In this document: in pieces, positions 22,101-32,624 of the stretch | Numbering within the stretch: position 1 is the stretch's first letter | Layout of the letters: every line of letters begins with the position of its first letter | Made by a program: the position numbers and the translations under genes | Assembly: GCF_014066305.1 (NCBI RefSeq) | Contig: NW_023501131.1 | Coordinates: 1 to 64,000 of the forward strand | Length of the DNA stretch: 64,000 nt | Direction of reading: 5' to 3' | DNA from: Letharia columbiana | Taxonomy: Eukaryota; Ascomycota; Lecanoromycetes; Lecanorales; Parmeliaceae | The notes under the pieces: model-generated | Told to the model about the DNA's origin: nothing | The model's database searches: none | What the model saw: the letters and a program-made list of their open reading frames with translations, nothing else

Positions 22101-23064
22101 TGATGAGCGTCGAATCTAGGGGCTGGCGTAGTCACGGGGCGGGTAGATGTAGTATCCATTCAATGATCACCCCGAGAGGTACTGTCATCGTGGGAAGACA
22201 TCAAGCCCGAAATTGTTCTTCGAGTGTACTTTTTGGTGGCGAAATGCTATTGCTTTCTAGATCTACACATATTGAGAGCAAAGGGTCGCGGAGTCGGATT
22301 GGCTCAGAAGAGGTTAGAAGCACCAAGTAGCCATGTTTCTTCTTGTCACTGTTTGAAGAAGTTGGGAATTGAAAGTGAGATTGCGAGAATCAATTGCTTA
22401 CTGGTAGTCATAACTCCGTGTTCGTCGGTGTCAAACAAAAAATCACCAAGGAGACACGGGCTAAAAAAAGCCAGATTCCAGTTCCAGCTCCGTTCCAGCT
22501 CCGTTCCAGCTCCTGATGTACATCATACCCACAGCGGCCTACTTCCAGGTTATTACAACTGCCATAGTAACAGGTACACCGTCGCAGGTTGCTCTCGAAG
22601 CAGCGGTGCAAATGACTGATTATAAATGCAACACATTCATGTTTGGCTGGACAAGAGAGTTCACCATTGTAACAGCGAGTTAAGAGACTATTGAGAGTAT
22701 AGAAAAGATCGTTGAGAAAATAGGTATTGATGTTAGACCTGGTGTTTGGCTGACCAAAAATCCTAATAGTCTGCAAGCAAAGAATGAGAGAAAATGATTG
22801 TGCAACACAAGAACGAGGCCCGGTCATGGTTACTGCTTCCGAATCTGCAAAGTTCGAGTGCATTTCGCTTATCTTCCACGAGCCATAGATATACTGGTGA
22901 TGGGTCGTTTCCCAGAAATAAGACCTGGGAAGCCACATTGACTAAACGGCAATTCATACTTTGCAGCCCAAACGTCCCGCGCTTTCGCCATTTCTTATAT
23001 CTGGACCCAGAGGCTCAAATAGCTTTTGCCTCTCTTTCATTTTCTGGGTGTTACATTCATTGTC
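19161..23064. other. Long gene-poor region
   Basis: Nearly 4 kb without a gene I can defend. Short ORFs on both strands at 20.08-20.64, 20.76-21.10, 21.32-21.59 and 21.70-22.33 kb lack motifs. A 176-codon minus ORF with an ATG at 22936-22938 (22408-22938) is Cys-rich but has no signal peptide and resembles nothing; I leave it uncalled. Three copies of an 11-bp repeat lie at 22485-22514. Confidence 0.4.
22485..22514. repeat. 11-bp short tandem repeat, about three copies
   Basis: CCAGCTCCGTT is repeated with the last copy truncated or altered to CCAGCTCCTG. Too short to be informative on its own. Confidence 0.7.
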
Positions 23065-23635
23065 CTAAATGACATTCGCCAACCGCCCTGTCCCCACTCT
23101 CCCCACTCCGTCCACGAGGACATCAAAATTCATATCCACTGAATCATACACCTTTAACCATGCCTGGATCGACTGTACCAGGTGCGACAACTCCACCCAT
23201 CGCATGGCGTCTTCGGGAAGTATCGACAGCTCCACCGTTCCCCATGCGTACTCTCGAGGCGTATTGACTTTGGTGTAACGTCGGTCTCCATGAGTCAAGA
23301 CGTCCCCTAAGGCTGCTTCGACACATCGCTTAGAGTCCAAGCGGCTGATGGTGATGGTGTAGTTGCGGAAGGTTATGGTGACGGTGGAGCCCGGGATGTG
23401 GCGGAAGAGTGGATCCGAGGGCAGGACTCCTAAGCTGTGTAATGTGAGAAGGCTATAACACGGAGCTCACCCTCTTTGCTTACTTGGGTTGGTCGTGCAG
23501 GCTAAGGTTTGTTGGAGGTGCTAGATTGAGGGTTTTGCCGTTGAGGAGTCCCAGAGATGGCGTACTGGACAACGGTGCTGCGAGAACGGAGATGCACAAT
23601 CGAAGAAGAGCTACAAGAAATCGCAGCCTGAACAT
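23065..23635 (-). CDS. Small secreted protein, family member B (two exons)
   Basis: Exon 1 runs 23635-23484 and exon 2 23434-23065; the 49-nt intron 23435-23483 has GTAAGC and CACAG ends. The joined product is 173 aa. It begins with a signal peptide, MFRLRFLVALLRLCISVLA, cut before APLSS. The mature part shows RHIPGSTVTITFRNYTITIS, a helix, GTVELSILPEDAMRW, a helix around LVQSIQAWLKVY and NFDVLVDGVGRVGTGRL. This order of strand-helix-strand-helix-strands is the same as in the 14.3-kb and 28.0-kb genes. There is only one Cys in the mature part, so it is not a disulfide-rich effector. The splice sites, reading frame and signal peptide agree, so the model is good. Function unknown. Confidence 0.8.
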
Positions 23636-25633
23636 TTCAACCCTTGAAAATTGCGCTTTATATGGACGATCTTTAGAGGGTTTTCATGGTTCAGCAACTG
23701 ACTACGTAATGCGTTGTCTACTGGCGCATGTGTGGGCGGCTAGAATATTGCTTCCCGCCTGCCATCCATTGGTTGCCGTGCGTCGTGTTTCGAGCAATCG
23801 GCTGCCTTGCGCTGCTCTCAACACGCTGCTGGGTTGGAGCTTAATAATGGGTGGCGGTCTTAGCTGCAGCTTCAAACCCAGCGTTGTGGTATCGCGAGGA
23901 ATCGTGTGCTCTCTCCCAAAGAACAAAACTTGTCGCTATGTACAACTCCTTCATATACTTATCCATCTACCGCGAGCAACAATGCCGCGAACCTCACTCC
24001 AACCGCCCAGGCAATATTGATATAGCTGTGGGCTTTTCACGCTCGCTTATTGTTTCGGCGCATGTCGGCGTAAAAGTAAAGGACAGCATGTGACGCCACC
24101 AGTGACCGGTATTCAGCTGGCAGCCGTGAATGACCCACCGGAAACCCCGCAGTCTTACCGCGTTAGAGAGGGCCCACCTCCGTGTATGCAAACATGTCTT
24201 AGGGCGCAGGGTGGATGAATTCCGAAGCTCCCTTCAAAAGTTCGCGGGCTTTTTAGGCCTAAAAGGGGCCTGCAGGCAAAGACCCTACGCTAGCTACTCG
24301 AAACCAGATGGACCGAATGACCGACTTCATGCTCGCCGGCGCTCGGTTGCAGGTGTATCTTGTGCCGGTGATAAGCCAGAATACTTTCGCAATGCCGCCA
24401 AGCGCGTAGGGTGGGTGCTTGGAGAAACGGGAAGTCCTGATTGAGCGCCTCGCCGTTGTTGGAGGCCACGTATACGAGTGGCCCGGAGCAATAGAGCCCG
24501 GTGTTGTACGCCATCTTTCGCAGTCCGGCTGTGTAGGCTATTGCGATTGCGAGTATGGTGGAACCAATAGCTATGCCTGCAATTGGTCCGCGCCATCTCG
24601 TTAAGTGAGGATGATACCCTTTTTATATGATGGGCACGACGATGTTGCGGCGTTACCCCGAGACCGGATTCAGAGATCTGATCGCGTCATTGAGGACCAC
24701 ATCGTTGACCATCTCGCCAGCTTGGGAGATTGTGTTGTTGAAGGTCTGGTTGGAGCAGAGCTAATGGATCGAAAAGAAGATTCGGTTGACGCCTTTCGTC
24801 AATTTCTTGTGTTGATGTGGCCTTGTGGCAGAGCTTGCAGGACTCGACACGGCAGAAGGCGGCTCTTCGGTTCGCGTAAACGCGCCATTCCATGGGGCCT
24901 GCTTATGATGCTTCTCGGATTGGAACCAAGGCTTGGCGGCATCCATGATCCGTCTTCCTTTTGCCCAACACGGCAAGGCACGGACAGCGTGCGAAGGTAC
25001 GCTCCCGCAGTGGGTTTCTGACTAGAGGCTGGAGACATAGTGTTAAGGTGTTACGTATGCTTGCAAAGTGCTTGAGTTGCTCACTGAACTTAGTCCTTAC
25101 GTCGATGAATGTGAAAACTGATACTTACCTGATGCAGAGTATTGGTAGACGTAAGCAGCCAAGAATCCTAAATACTTCTCTAAGATCGTGGTGGCGCGTG
25201 CTCTAAATCCCCATACGTTGCCTGTGTTCAATCTAAGTATGGGCTGCTACCCTTTGTCTTCGTAGCGGACCGCCGTTTCTAAAAATTTCTGCACGCTATT
25301 CATGCCTCGTCACGATATCCTGCAGTATTCCGTGAGTTTGGTAAGGAAAACGGAGAACAGTTGCTTTGATAGACCAGAACTTAGTAGCCAAAAGGTCTAC
25401 CCAATTGATATTCGGCATCCAATCTTCGCTGAGAGTCTATTTGCTCGTGCAAATCGTTTATTTTCGCTCTGTGACTAGTTCTTACATGAAAGACTGGGTA
25501 CCATTTTTTCGCGCTCAATGCGTGAATTTAATCAAATGAACAGAAAGACATCACCATTAAACGAGATCTTGAACTTCAATTTCGCCTCTAGAACTGCAGT
25601 TTTTGACTCCGCCTTCACGCTTACTCGATGCCA
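23636..25633. other. Intergenic, with one membrane-protein-like relic
   Basis: Ordinary spacer with many short ORFs. The only stretch with coding character is at 24259-24603 on the minus strand, listed separately. 25040-25500 is AT-leaning and empty. Confidence 0.4.
24259..24603 (-). pseudogene. Possible membrane-protein relic
   Basis: One minus-strand frame gives WRGPIAGIAIGSTILAIAIA, a likely membrane helix, then MAYNTGLYCSGPLVYVASNN. Coding character then seems to continue in a second frame with YALGGIAKVFWLITGTRYTC down to a TAG at 24259. The frame change in the middle suggests a frameshift. A TATA-like stretch lies about 30 bases upstream of the start region. Family not recognised; this could also be chance. 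Confidence 0.25.
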
Positions 25634-26534
25634 CTACAGACCCAACTCCCCCGGACTCAATGTCCCATTCAATACAGCAGCCTCGTGTGCCCTTGCAACG
25701 TACCCGTATACAGGCAAGTACTGATCCAGGAACGGCAGCAGCTGCAAGCTTCCGGGCGTATTCCTCCAATCACGCATGAGGTCCATGACGATGGCAAAGA
25801 GTCCCTGAAGAATGACGCCGGAACTCTCCATTCTGCGATTTGCGTCGTCCGCGAGTCTCTGGGAGAAAGTGCCACTGGCTTCGGTGTTGGCAAAGACGGT
25901 GTAGCCTTCGGCGCGGAGGGAGAGGGCGAGGAATTCGGTGCCTGGTTTGATACACGTTGGTGGTTTGCAAGGTGCGGACTTGAAGGGTGGACAATTTTAC
26001 TTACAGACGTCGGTGGTGATTCCAGCGAGGATGATTTGACTTTTGTTTTGAGCAACTACCGCGGCCCTGAAGTCTGAGTTGTCCCATGCATCTACCTCTC
26101 CGTTCCGCTTGATCAACGGAGCGTTTGGGAACATGGTTGTTATCTCTTTTGGGAGAGGGCCATTGGGTCCCGTCTGAGCGCTGGTGGTCAGGACGATGGG
26201 AATGCTGAACAATTTTGCGATCGAGGCATGTGCGATGATGTTGTTCCGGAAGACCGTTGGGTCGTAATCGCGGACCTGGACGGACCTGGATCAACTCATA
26301 GCGTATCAATGTCAGGAGATCCACTTACGGTATTGTACAAGCCTTCCTGCAAGTCTGCTACGATAACCATCTTGACAGGTATGAGCTGGCGTCCAAAGTG
26401 TATATGATTCATAGTAGGAGTCATACAGAGTCATACTTGTCGAGACGAAGGAATGGCGGTCCAGGGACCAAGGCTGCTTGTACAATAGGGTCAGCCGTAA
26501 CAGCTGCCCACATGAGATTCTGGGAGAACTTCAT
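25634..26534 (-). CDS. Isochorismatase-family (YcaC-like) hydrolase, four exons
   Basis: Cysteine hydrolase of the isochorismatase/nicotinamidase superfamily. Exons (5' to 3'): 26534-26427, 26370-26329, 26275-26005, 25941-25634; introns of 56, 53 and 63 nt, all GT-AG. The joined protein is 242 aa. The catalytic triad is visible: Asp42 in IVADLQEGLYNT, Lys106 in LIKRNGEVDAWDNSDF, and nucleophile Cys141 in GITTDVC, whose codon is split by intron 3. The region after it (EFLALSLRAEGYTVFANTEA) and the C-terminal WRNTPG...LPFLDQYLPVYGY are typical of fungal YcaC-like proteins, which are cytosolic oligomers of uncertain substrate. Both introns 1 and 2 have a duplicated splice site (GTATGACTC twice; TCCAGGTCCG twice), and only the inner choice keeps frame. 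Confidence 0.85.
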
Positions 26535-28038
26535 GATGAATTTGAGCTGTGTGTTTCTGCGAAGGCTGTTAAAGATCCAGAGAGTAGTGTTCACGAGGAT
26601 GTGGATGTGAATGGAGGTTGCTTTCCAAGGTGCGAACAGACTCTATATATGTTGAATCCACGCTGAACTGCTGGCTCCCTTTGCAAATTGAATAGCAGTA
26701 TTCTTCGTTTCTTGGCGACCTCGGATCTGCTTATCGATTATGCCCATCTTACGGAGAAATGACAAAAAGCAGGCTTGCATCATGCATGCCAAGAGCTGTC
26801 ACTACATGACGCTGGTTAGCGACAAGGAATCGTGAGAGCAGATGCAAAGACAGACAAGCAGCGAATCGGTCGCGACAATGAAAGATGAATTTCTCTTTGA
26901 TCGACGATGTACACACCTGCCAAGATTAGCTAATCCGGATGAATATTTAGCTTTTCCATTTAGCGCCTGTCAGACCTGCAGCATGTCAGCTTTCTGTCAT
27001 CTGAGATTCGGGGAGCTGCAGATACCCAACAATCATTCTGGCCTGACTAATCTTAGTCAATCCTGACATCTGTGTCTTCCCAACCTTCGCCCCTTTCAAA
27101 CATGGCAATGTCACATGGCCTCCGCCCTGTGCGCGCCGTGGCTTAATATGCAGCGGAAATGGCTGCTTTGAAGGAGCTGACAATACCGTAAGTTGCAAGC
27201 ATCTCTCGACGATCCTTTTCCCATGGGCGAAAAAAAGTCTCCGATTGGCCAGACGCTCTCTACATGCGCACAACTTTCCCTAGCCTCACAATAGTCAAGA
27301 TATATCAGAAGCGCACTCGGAATGAAGAGCAGTGTAGGCGGACTAGAGGTCGTGAAAGAGCTTGTCTCTCTTCCAAGGAGGACAGCCTTCTCTTGATAGC
27401 ACGCAAGCCAGTTTTGACGGCAGTCGTCTTTGAAAGGTCCATGTTCGGGGCTATAACCGAGTTGACTTTGTGATTGGTCCTTTGTCACCGCCCAACTGCA
27501 TAAAAGCAAGAGACAAATTGCAGACTCGGCTGGAGCTTCCATGCAATATGCTACGCTGACATTCAGTGTCTGGGAATGGGTTAGGAGATCGTCACCAGTG
27601 GGCAGTGCCGCGGCTATCGCCATGGTCAGATGTCAGATTCACAGAAGATTCTACTTTTGCAGCTTGTGCTATCCATCCACAAACTCATCTCGAATGTAAA
27701 GAAAAACGTCTTCACGACATCTTGCAAAGGATTCATGTCCTTGGTCAAAAGACCCGAGCGGACCACAAGGAGAATCCGCTAGAGATGGAACATGAGACAG
27801 ACAGTGGTACCAAGCATGAGTATGGGCCCATAGTTTCTGGCTGGACAAATGCAGCGGACAGAAAGATTGCCTCTTACCCATCCCACTGGCGGCTGCAGAA
27901 CGCATCTCGCCAGAAGGTTCTCGCGACAGTAACATCTGTATGCGCGTGAGCTAGTGTGCGGTAATTCCGCGATTTTTCTAGATACGAAACTTTGCTGCCT
28001 GGAATGTTGCCCTTTCCTGCCAAAAAAACAGTAGCACC
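26535..28038. other. Intergenic between divergent genes
   Basis: The isochorismatase-like gene and the secreted-protein gene at 28039 are divergent, so this holds both promoters. A 170-codon minus ORF at 27111-27623 and a + ORF at 27566-27949 overlap each other and have no motif; I do not call them. Confidence 0.4.
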
Positions 28039-28622
28039 ATGAAGACCTTCATAATTCATCCTGTAGCTGTACAAATGTGGCTGTGGGGCTTTGCTTTGTC
28101 AGTATCCGCTGCTCTATCGCTCATTTCAAATTCCCTTGTGCTAGCGAACCAGCGGGTCAATGAAACGGGAACATTCAACGTAACCACTCCAGCTTCTCTG
28201 AAGTAAGTTATCCCAGCGATGGTTTGTTCTCTCTTGACTGAGAGACTTGCGCTAGAACACTCCCGGACCAGGTCGACTACAGGGTTCTTGGCACTCCCAT
28301 CACTATTCGGTTCTACGGCTACGGTCTCGATCTTGACGTCAAGAAGGGCTCAGCTCTTATCTTACTGGTTACACAGGGCGAGCAACTCGTTTGGGACCAA
28401 CCCGTAGAGGATGACTTGCTTCTGGCCGACTATGAGGGCATGGAATTCAGATTTTATCCGCAGGTATGGATCACATGGAGGATGTTATATGAAACGACAC
28501 TAGCCATGGAATACTTTTTCTCACATATCTTGAGGAGGGAATTCAGTTTTTACCTGCGGCTCGAGGGACAAGAGGATTTCTTTGGCCATGGACTAATGCG
28601 GATGAATGATAGGCGTGCGTGA
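28039..28622 (+). CDS. Small secreted protein, family member C (two exons)
   Basis: Exon 1 28039-28202, intron 28203-28255 (53 nt; GTAAGT, branch-like TTGAC, GCTAG), exon 2 28256-28622; 176 aa. The N-terminus is hydrophobic (VAVQMWLWGFALSVSAALSL), a signal peptide or anchor. The rest reads DYRVLGTPITIRFYGYGLDL, then a strand MEFRFYPQ, a helix around WRMLYETTLAMEYFF and a final FSFYLRLEGQEDFFGHGLM. It matches the order seen in the 14.3-kb and 23.1-kb proteins. A second GTATGG donor-like site at 28463 would truncate the conserved end, so I read through it. Possible N-glycosylation sites at NET and NVT. No cysteine in the whole protein. Function unknown. Confidence 0.7.
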
Positions 28623-28914
28623 CAGGAATTAGGTTCAAATGCGACGGAATCCTGTGATAATGCAAAGCGGGTGCTGCGTATATAAATGAATGTAAAAATT
28701 TGGCAGCGCGCTCCTTGCGATTCTATCAGAATACGTTACAAATGTTCGAAACGAGAACTTTTAGAGAGATGTATCAGGAAGCCTTAGAGCCCCACCTCTA
28801 ACCCATTTCGTCTTCTCGGCTCTAATTAACAGACCTAAGGATACCCCAATTGATAGTACATACCGCGTTTGCACGGATAGTTCTTCATATCCTCCCTTCC
28901 ATTGCTAAAACCGT

Positions 28915-30326
28915 TCCAGTTGGCCCGCAGCCTCGTTGCCTGAGCATATCGGGACTTTCAGCGCACCCGCAAGCCGGATCCTACTACCATAGATGTCGAT
29001 GACTCGGTCAGGATCTGTGGCATAGACGAAGGTCTGTCCGTTTTCGTAGCTATTGGGTCCATACCTGGCAACCGCCCTGTGTCGCGTGTTTTGTTATATC
29101 TTGCCGCAGAGCACAGCTCAGAATTGGGGAAATGACAAATACGTACCCAGGAATGAAATACTTGTTCACAGCTGCATAGCAGTCCAGTATTTCCCGCCCT
29201 ACGCAGATGCGTAAACCAGGCCATCATTCGAGCCGCAGCAAGTATCGGACACGAATGTCCAATTACAGGGACACTGATACGGTGCACCCATCTCGTCCAC
29301 AAATGACTTGAAATCTCTCCCTCCGATCCAACTAGCAGCTCTACGGGCCTGGACCAAACACACAGCAACTGGCACAACGACATCCAGTCCCAGGGTTCTT
29401 GCATCTGGATACGAAGGAATTGCGCAGAAAGAATCAATGTCGTTGGAATCTTCGCCGTTGGAGCTACACTCCTGCGGACCGTTTGCAATACCGGCCGCAT
29501 TCCGTCAAACTGTTAGACCCCGGCGAGGCTTTGATTATCTGCGTTGCGTTTGGGGGAGTTCGAAGAACGGGTCCGTGGGCCAGGGTTGTTGACAGGACTG
29601 CCGGCCGTCTGGCCCACACATACCAGCCGGGGTGCTCATGTGTTGATTCTGGGACGCATTCAGCCTATTTGACACCAGCAAGATCTGTTGTCGGCTCGTT
29701 GAGGATCCTGCCTGTTCAAGGGTGATGGAGCCATGGGCTTGTTTTGCCAGATTGTACTCAGGCGTGAAACGCCAAAGGACGGAAATTGACCAGGCCCAGA
29801 GTCCAAGGGCATAGTTGTCCCGGGTGGGCATGTCCGTACACGCGCATCTCTGCCAGCAGTAGAATCGTATGGCAGATGAAGCGAGGAAGTGGGCGTTCCA
29901 TGTCCATTCGAATCGTGGTGTGAATTCGTCCGAGAACCAGACTGTTCTGTTCATGGCCCCGTCAGGCGTGTCTGTCCTATGACAGTAACCGCCTAAGTTT
30001 GCGTATTTAAGTGTGGTCAGAAAGAATCAAGAGGCAACCAAACCCGGAATCTGAGCGGCTTACTGATTACCTCCAGACATTTGAACCGCGCAAAGTTCCT
30101 GCAGATTTTGGAAGTTGGATGTTTCGTACGGCAACGGGAGGTTGAGACGAGGTAGATCGCATCGCCATTCGATCTTGTTAGAGGGGTTGGCGTTGAAAAA
30201 AGCAAAGGCGTGTTGATGATACGTTCCGTACAGCGCCCACGCTACCTGAGCAATCGCCACATCGGCTAGTCCAAGCGTCCCTTGATACAGCGTTGATGGC
30301 ATAAAAATATCCACGGCCACGACAAT
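28915..30326 (-). pseudogene. Cys-rich secreted-type protein, decayed
   Basis: A multi-exon coding region read leftwards. First part 30326-30071 with NFQNLQELCAVQMSGG; intron 29993-30070 (78 nt, GTAATC...TTAG); then GYCHRTDTPDGAMNRTVWFS and FYCWQRCACTDMPTRDNY, continuing to PTDPFFELPQTQRR. Two in-frame stops follow, TAA at 29535-29537 and TGA at 29505-29507, after which the same frame resumes with ANGPQECSSNGEDSNDIDSF and PYQCPCNWTFVSDTCCGSND. A frameshift near 29200 leads to LDCYAAVNKYFIPG, intron 29077-29146 (70 nt, GTACGT...CACAG) and a last exon with ARYGPNSYENGQTFVYATDP ending at 28915. It belongs to a type of large Cys-rich, Trp-rich secreted proteins in ascomycetes without known function. 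The 5' end is not found. The stops are one C-to-T step from CAA and CGA. Confidence 0.6.
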
Positions 30327-30497
30327 CTGCTTGGCTCATGAGTCAAAATTCGTTGCTGTCGATTGCTGTTTGACTTGGTTCATATCTCGAACCTCGCTGT
30401 AAAATTACGGCTTTCCAATGTCTTTTTGATTGGATACAGACTGCAATTATGAATAGGGAGAAGCCTCGTGGACATTACTAACGTAGCAGCATTGGTC

Positions 30498-30860
30498 GCC
30501 ACAGTGGGACTGGGGGTTAGTGGGTCACATGACATCATGGCCCTGTTGGTACCTGTTGGTACCCCTGTTGGTACCCCTGTTGGTACCCCTGTTGGTACCC
30601 CGGCAAGGGGTTGGGGACAGGTGTCCAGTACGAGCTATATATCCACCTGTTTTGCACCTGTCAATATTATCAATGGCTCTTCATTCGATTCCGCCTCTTT
30701 CAGAGCCATTGCATACCTTTTGTCCCACCCACCTACACCTGTACATAGCTAGCTATCATTCCACTCCAGGTCTATGCCATAGACATAGGAGTTTTCTTGC
30801 GCTGGGGTACGAGAAACATGCCTGTTCAGGCACCTATTTAGGCCCATTCAAGCTTGCTAT
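30498..30860 (+). repeat. Diverged copy of the 32.4/36.35-kb repeat element
   Basis: CACAGTGGGACTG...GTTAGTGGGTC at the left and TCTTTCAGAGCCATTGCATA, CCACCCACCTACACCTG, then GGAGTTTTCTTGCGCTGGGG further right, match in order the element at 36353-36764 with many changes. The 60-bp KpnI-rich minisatellite at 30543-30602 sits inside it. The right end is unclear. Confidence 0.65.
30543..30602. repeat. 12-bp minisatellite, five units
   Basis: The unit TGTTGGTACCCC is repeated five times (the first unit lacks two C). Each unit has a KpnI site (GGTACC). It lies inside the diverged repeat copy; the other copies have a single related GTTGGTGGCTGTTTG here. Confidence 0.9.
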
Positions 30861-31506
30861 TCCCGGCGTGAGACGGTCCAACCACTATCTATATTCTATG
30901 TGGGCCTCTATGCGTGCATTGATGCGTGTTTTTCATGAATGGGACAACTAACTGTCGGCTAGTTTGCGCTTAAAAGGCGCGCGAAGAAATGAACCGTCCT
31001 CTCATTTCGCATGTTTGGAAACGTTTGAAAAATGAAACGCGAGGGAAGTGCGAGAGGGTCGGAAGAAGTGCACATGGAACATATTAATAGGAATTGTTAG
31101 AACGCTATTGTGGTCGCGAAAGACCCCGGGGTTCCAACGTCGGCGCCAAACATTTTGGCAGACTCTGTCGATGTCCAAAACTTTAAAGAGTTTTATATGA
31201 TATGGAGCCTGCCAATTTTAGCTGTATGAAGGACCTTTTGCGGAAAACTATGCGCAACGTTCCAGAATTGGCTCGATATGGCTTGGCAGTTACGAGTATC
31301 TGGAGTTTGCCTGGAGTATGCGGTACAAAAGAAGCAGTCCATCTCTTGTATTCTCAGACCCGCTTTCTTCAGTCCGCCTCTACTACCACCTTATACTACC
31401 ATAGAGACTCTTTTCAACGTCGTTCATTCTTCCCAAAGAGGTCGTGTACTTGAAGAGGGTTTCTTTCAATCTTGTCCACTTCCAAACATCTCATATAGTA
31501 ATCGAT

Positions 31507-32106
31507 ATGATAAACGTCCTTCCACTTGCGCTCGCTGGTATGCTTGCTGCAGCTGTCAACTCGACTCCGTTCAATCACAAAAGACAAGACGGACAGCAAG
31601 TTATCTTTCGCAGCGATCTCAAGCAAGGGGAAGGCCAATCGCCTGAGTTCAAAAACGTCTTTTGTTAGTAGAGCAACCAATAATTGCACAGAGGATTGCT
31701 GACTCAGGACGTAGTGGGTCACGCGAAAACAAATGTTACCGGCCAATATGACATCACTTTTGTAGACCAGGCCGAGAAGGCCAACGCCGACAGAGGAGTT
31801 GTCGAATCGCACGGTATCCCTCTCGGCGTCGGAAACATGACCCTCTATATCAACATGGGCACCGACAAGGCAAATCCAACCGGTCCACAGCCCGTCACTC
31901 TGGGCACGACGCAGCAGAGCGCAGGTTGGTTCTACACCGTAGCTGGCGAGTTGAAATCCGCTTCCAGCGTTCCTCAATGGGATACTTGGATCATCTGCGA
32001 AGGCGATCAAGGTTATCCACGACTGTACTGGGTTGGGGTCGTTGACTTGTCGGTGCACATTCCGGAGTACTGTAGCGCTGTGAGACTGTATGCCGACAAT
32101 GTTTAG
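31507..32106 (+). CDS. Small secreted protein with Kex2-like site (two exons)
   Basis: Exon 1 31507-31663, intron 31664-31714 (51 nt; GTTAGT, branch GCTGAC, GACGTAG), exon 2 31715-32106; 182 aa. Residues 1-20 (MINVLPLALAGMLAAAVNST) form a signal peptide; Lys25-Arg26 in NHKRQDG is a likely Kex2 cleavage site, so this may be a pro-protein. The mature part includes NVTGQYDITFVDQAEKANAD and GNMTLYINMGTDK, and ends with IICEGDQGYP and EYCSAVRLYADNV. Two Cys could form one disulfide. The overall form resembles uncharacterised small secreted fungal proteins of 150-180 aa. An alternative acceptor (CTCAG, seven bases earlier) breaks frame. Confidence 0.75.
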
Positions 32107-32624
32107 TCGAAGTGTTGTTGCGGGATGTGATGTGCGAGGTTGCATGACTTTCAAGTCTGAAGCGTACTGTATCAGTAGCAATGCTGCTCCTTTTGCGATC
32201 AACCTCTTGTTTCATGGCGCAAGAGTAGGAAAGCGCAAAAGTGGGAAGGCGCCTTCAGAACACTGGCAATTGATCGTTCAATGAATACAAGTTTTGCCTT
32301 TCAGCTACATTATATTTGCGAATTTCACGTTCTGTGAACAGCTGTTCGAGAATCTGTGGTGGTTCTGCAATTGACTTTGAGAGCTTTCGTCACAAGTCGC
32401 AACAGTGGGACTGTGGGTTAGTGGGTCCATTATGAGGCCATAGCGTTGGTGGCTGTTTGATCAGCCGTCTTATTATTATGCGATATGCGATATGCGATAG
32501 GCGGGAGACAGGTGGACATGGCGAGTACTATTTGTATGGCCACTGCACCTGTAGTGGGCTCTTCATTCGAATTGTTCTCTTTCAGAGCCATATCATTGTT
32601 CTTTTATCAGTCATTGCGAAAGGA

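Noticed and set aside
22408..22938. 176-codon minus ORF with ATG
   Set aside because: No signal peptide, no motif, atypical composition; could be chance.
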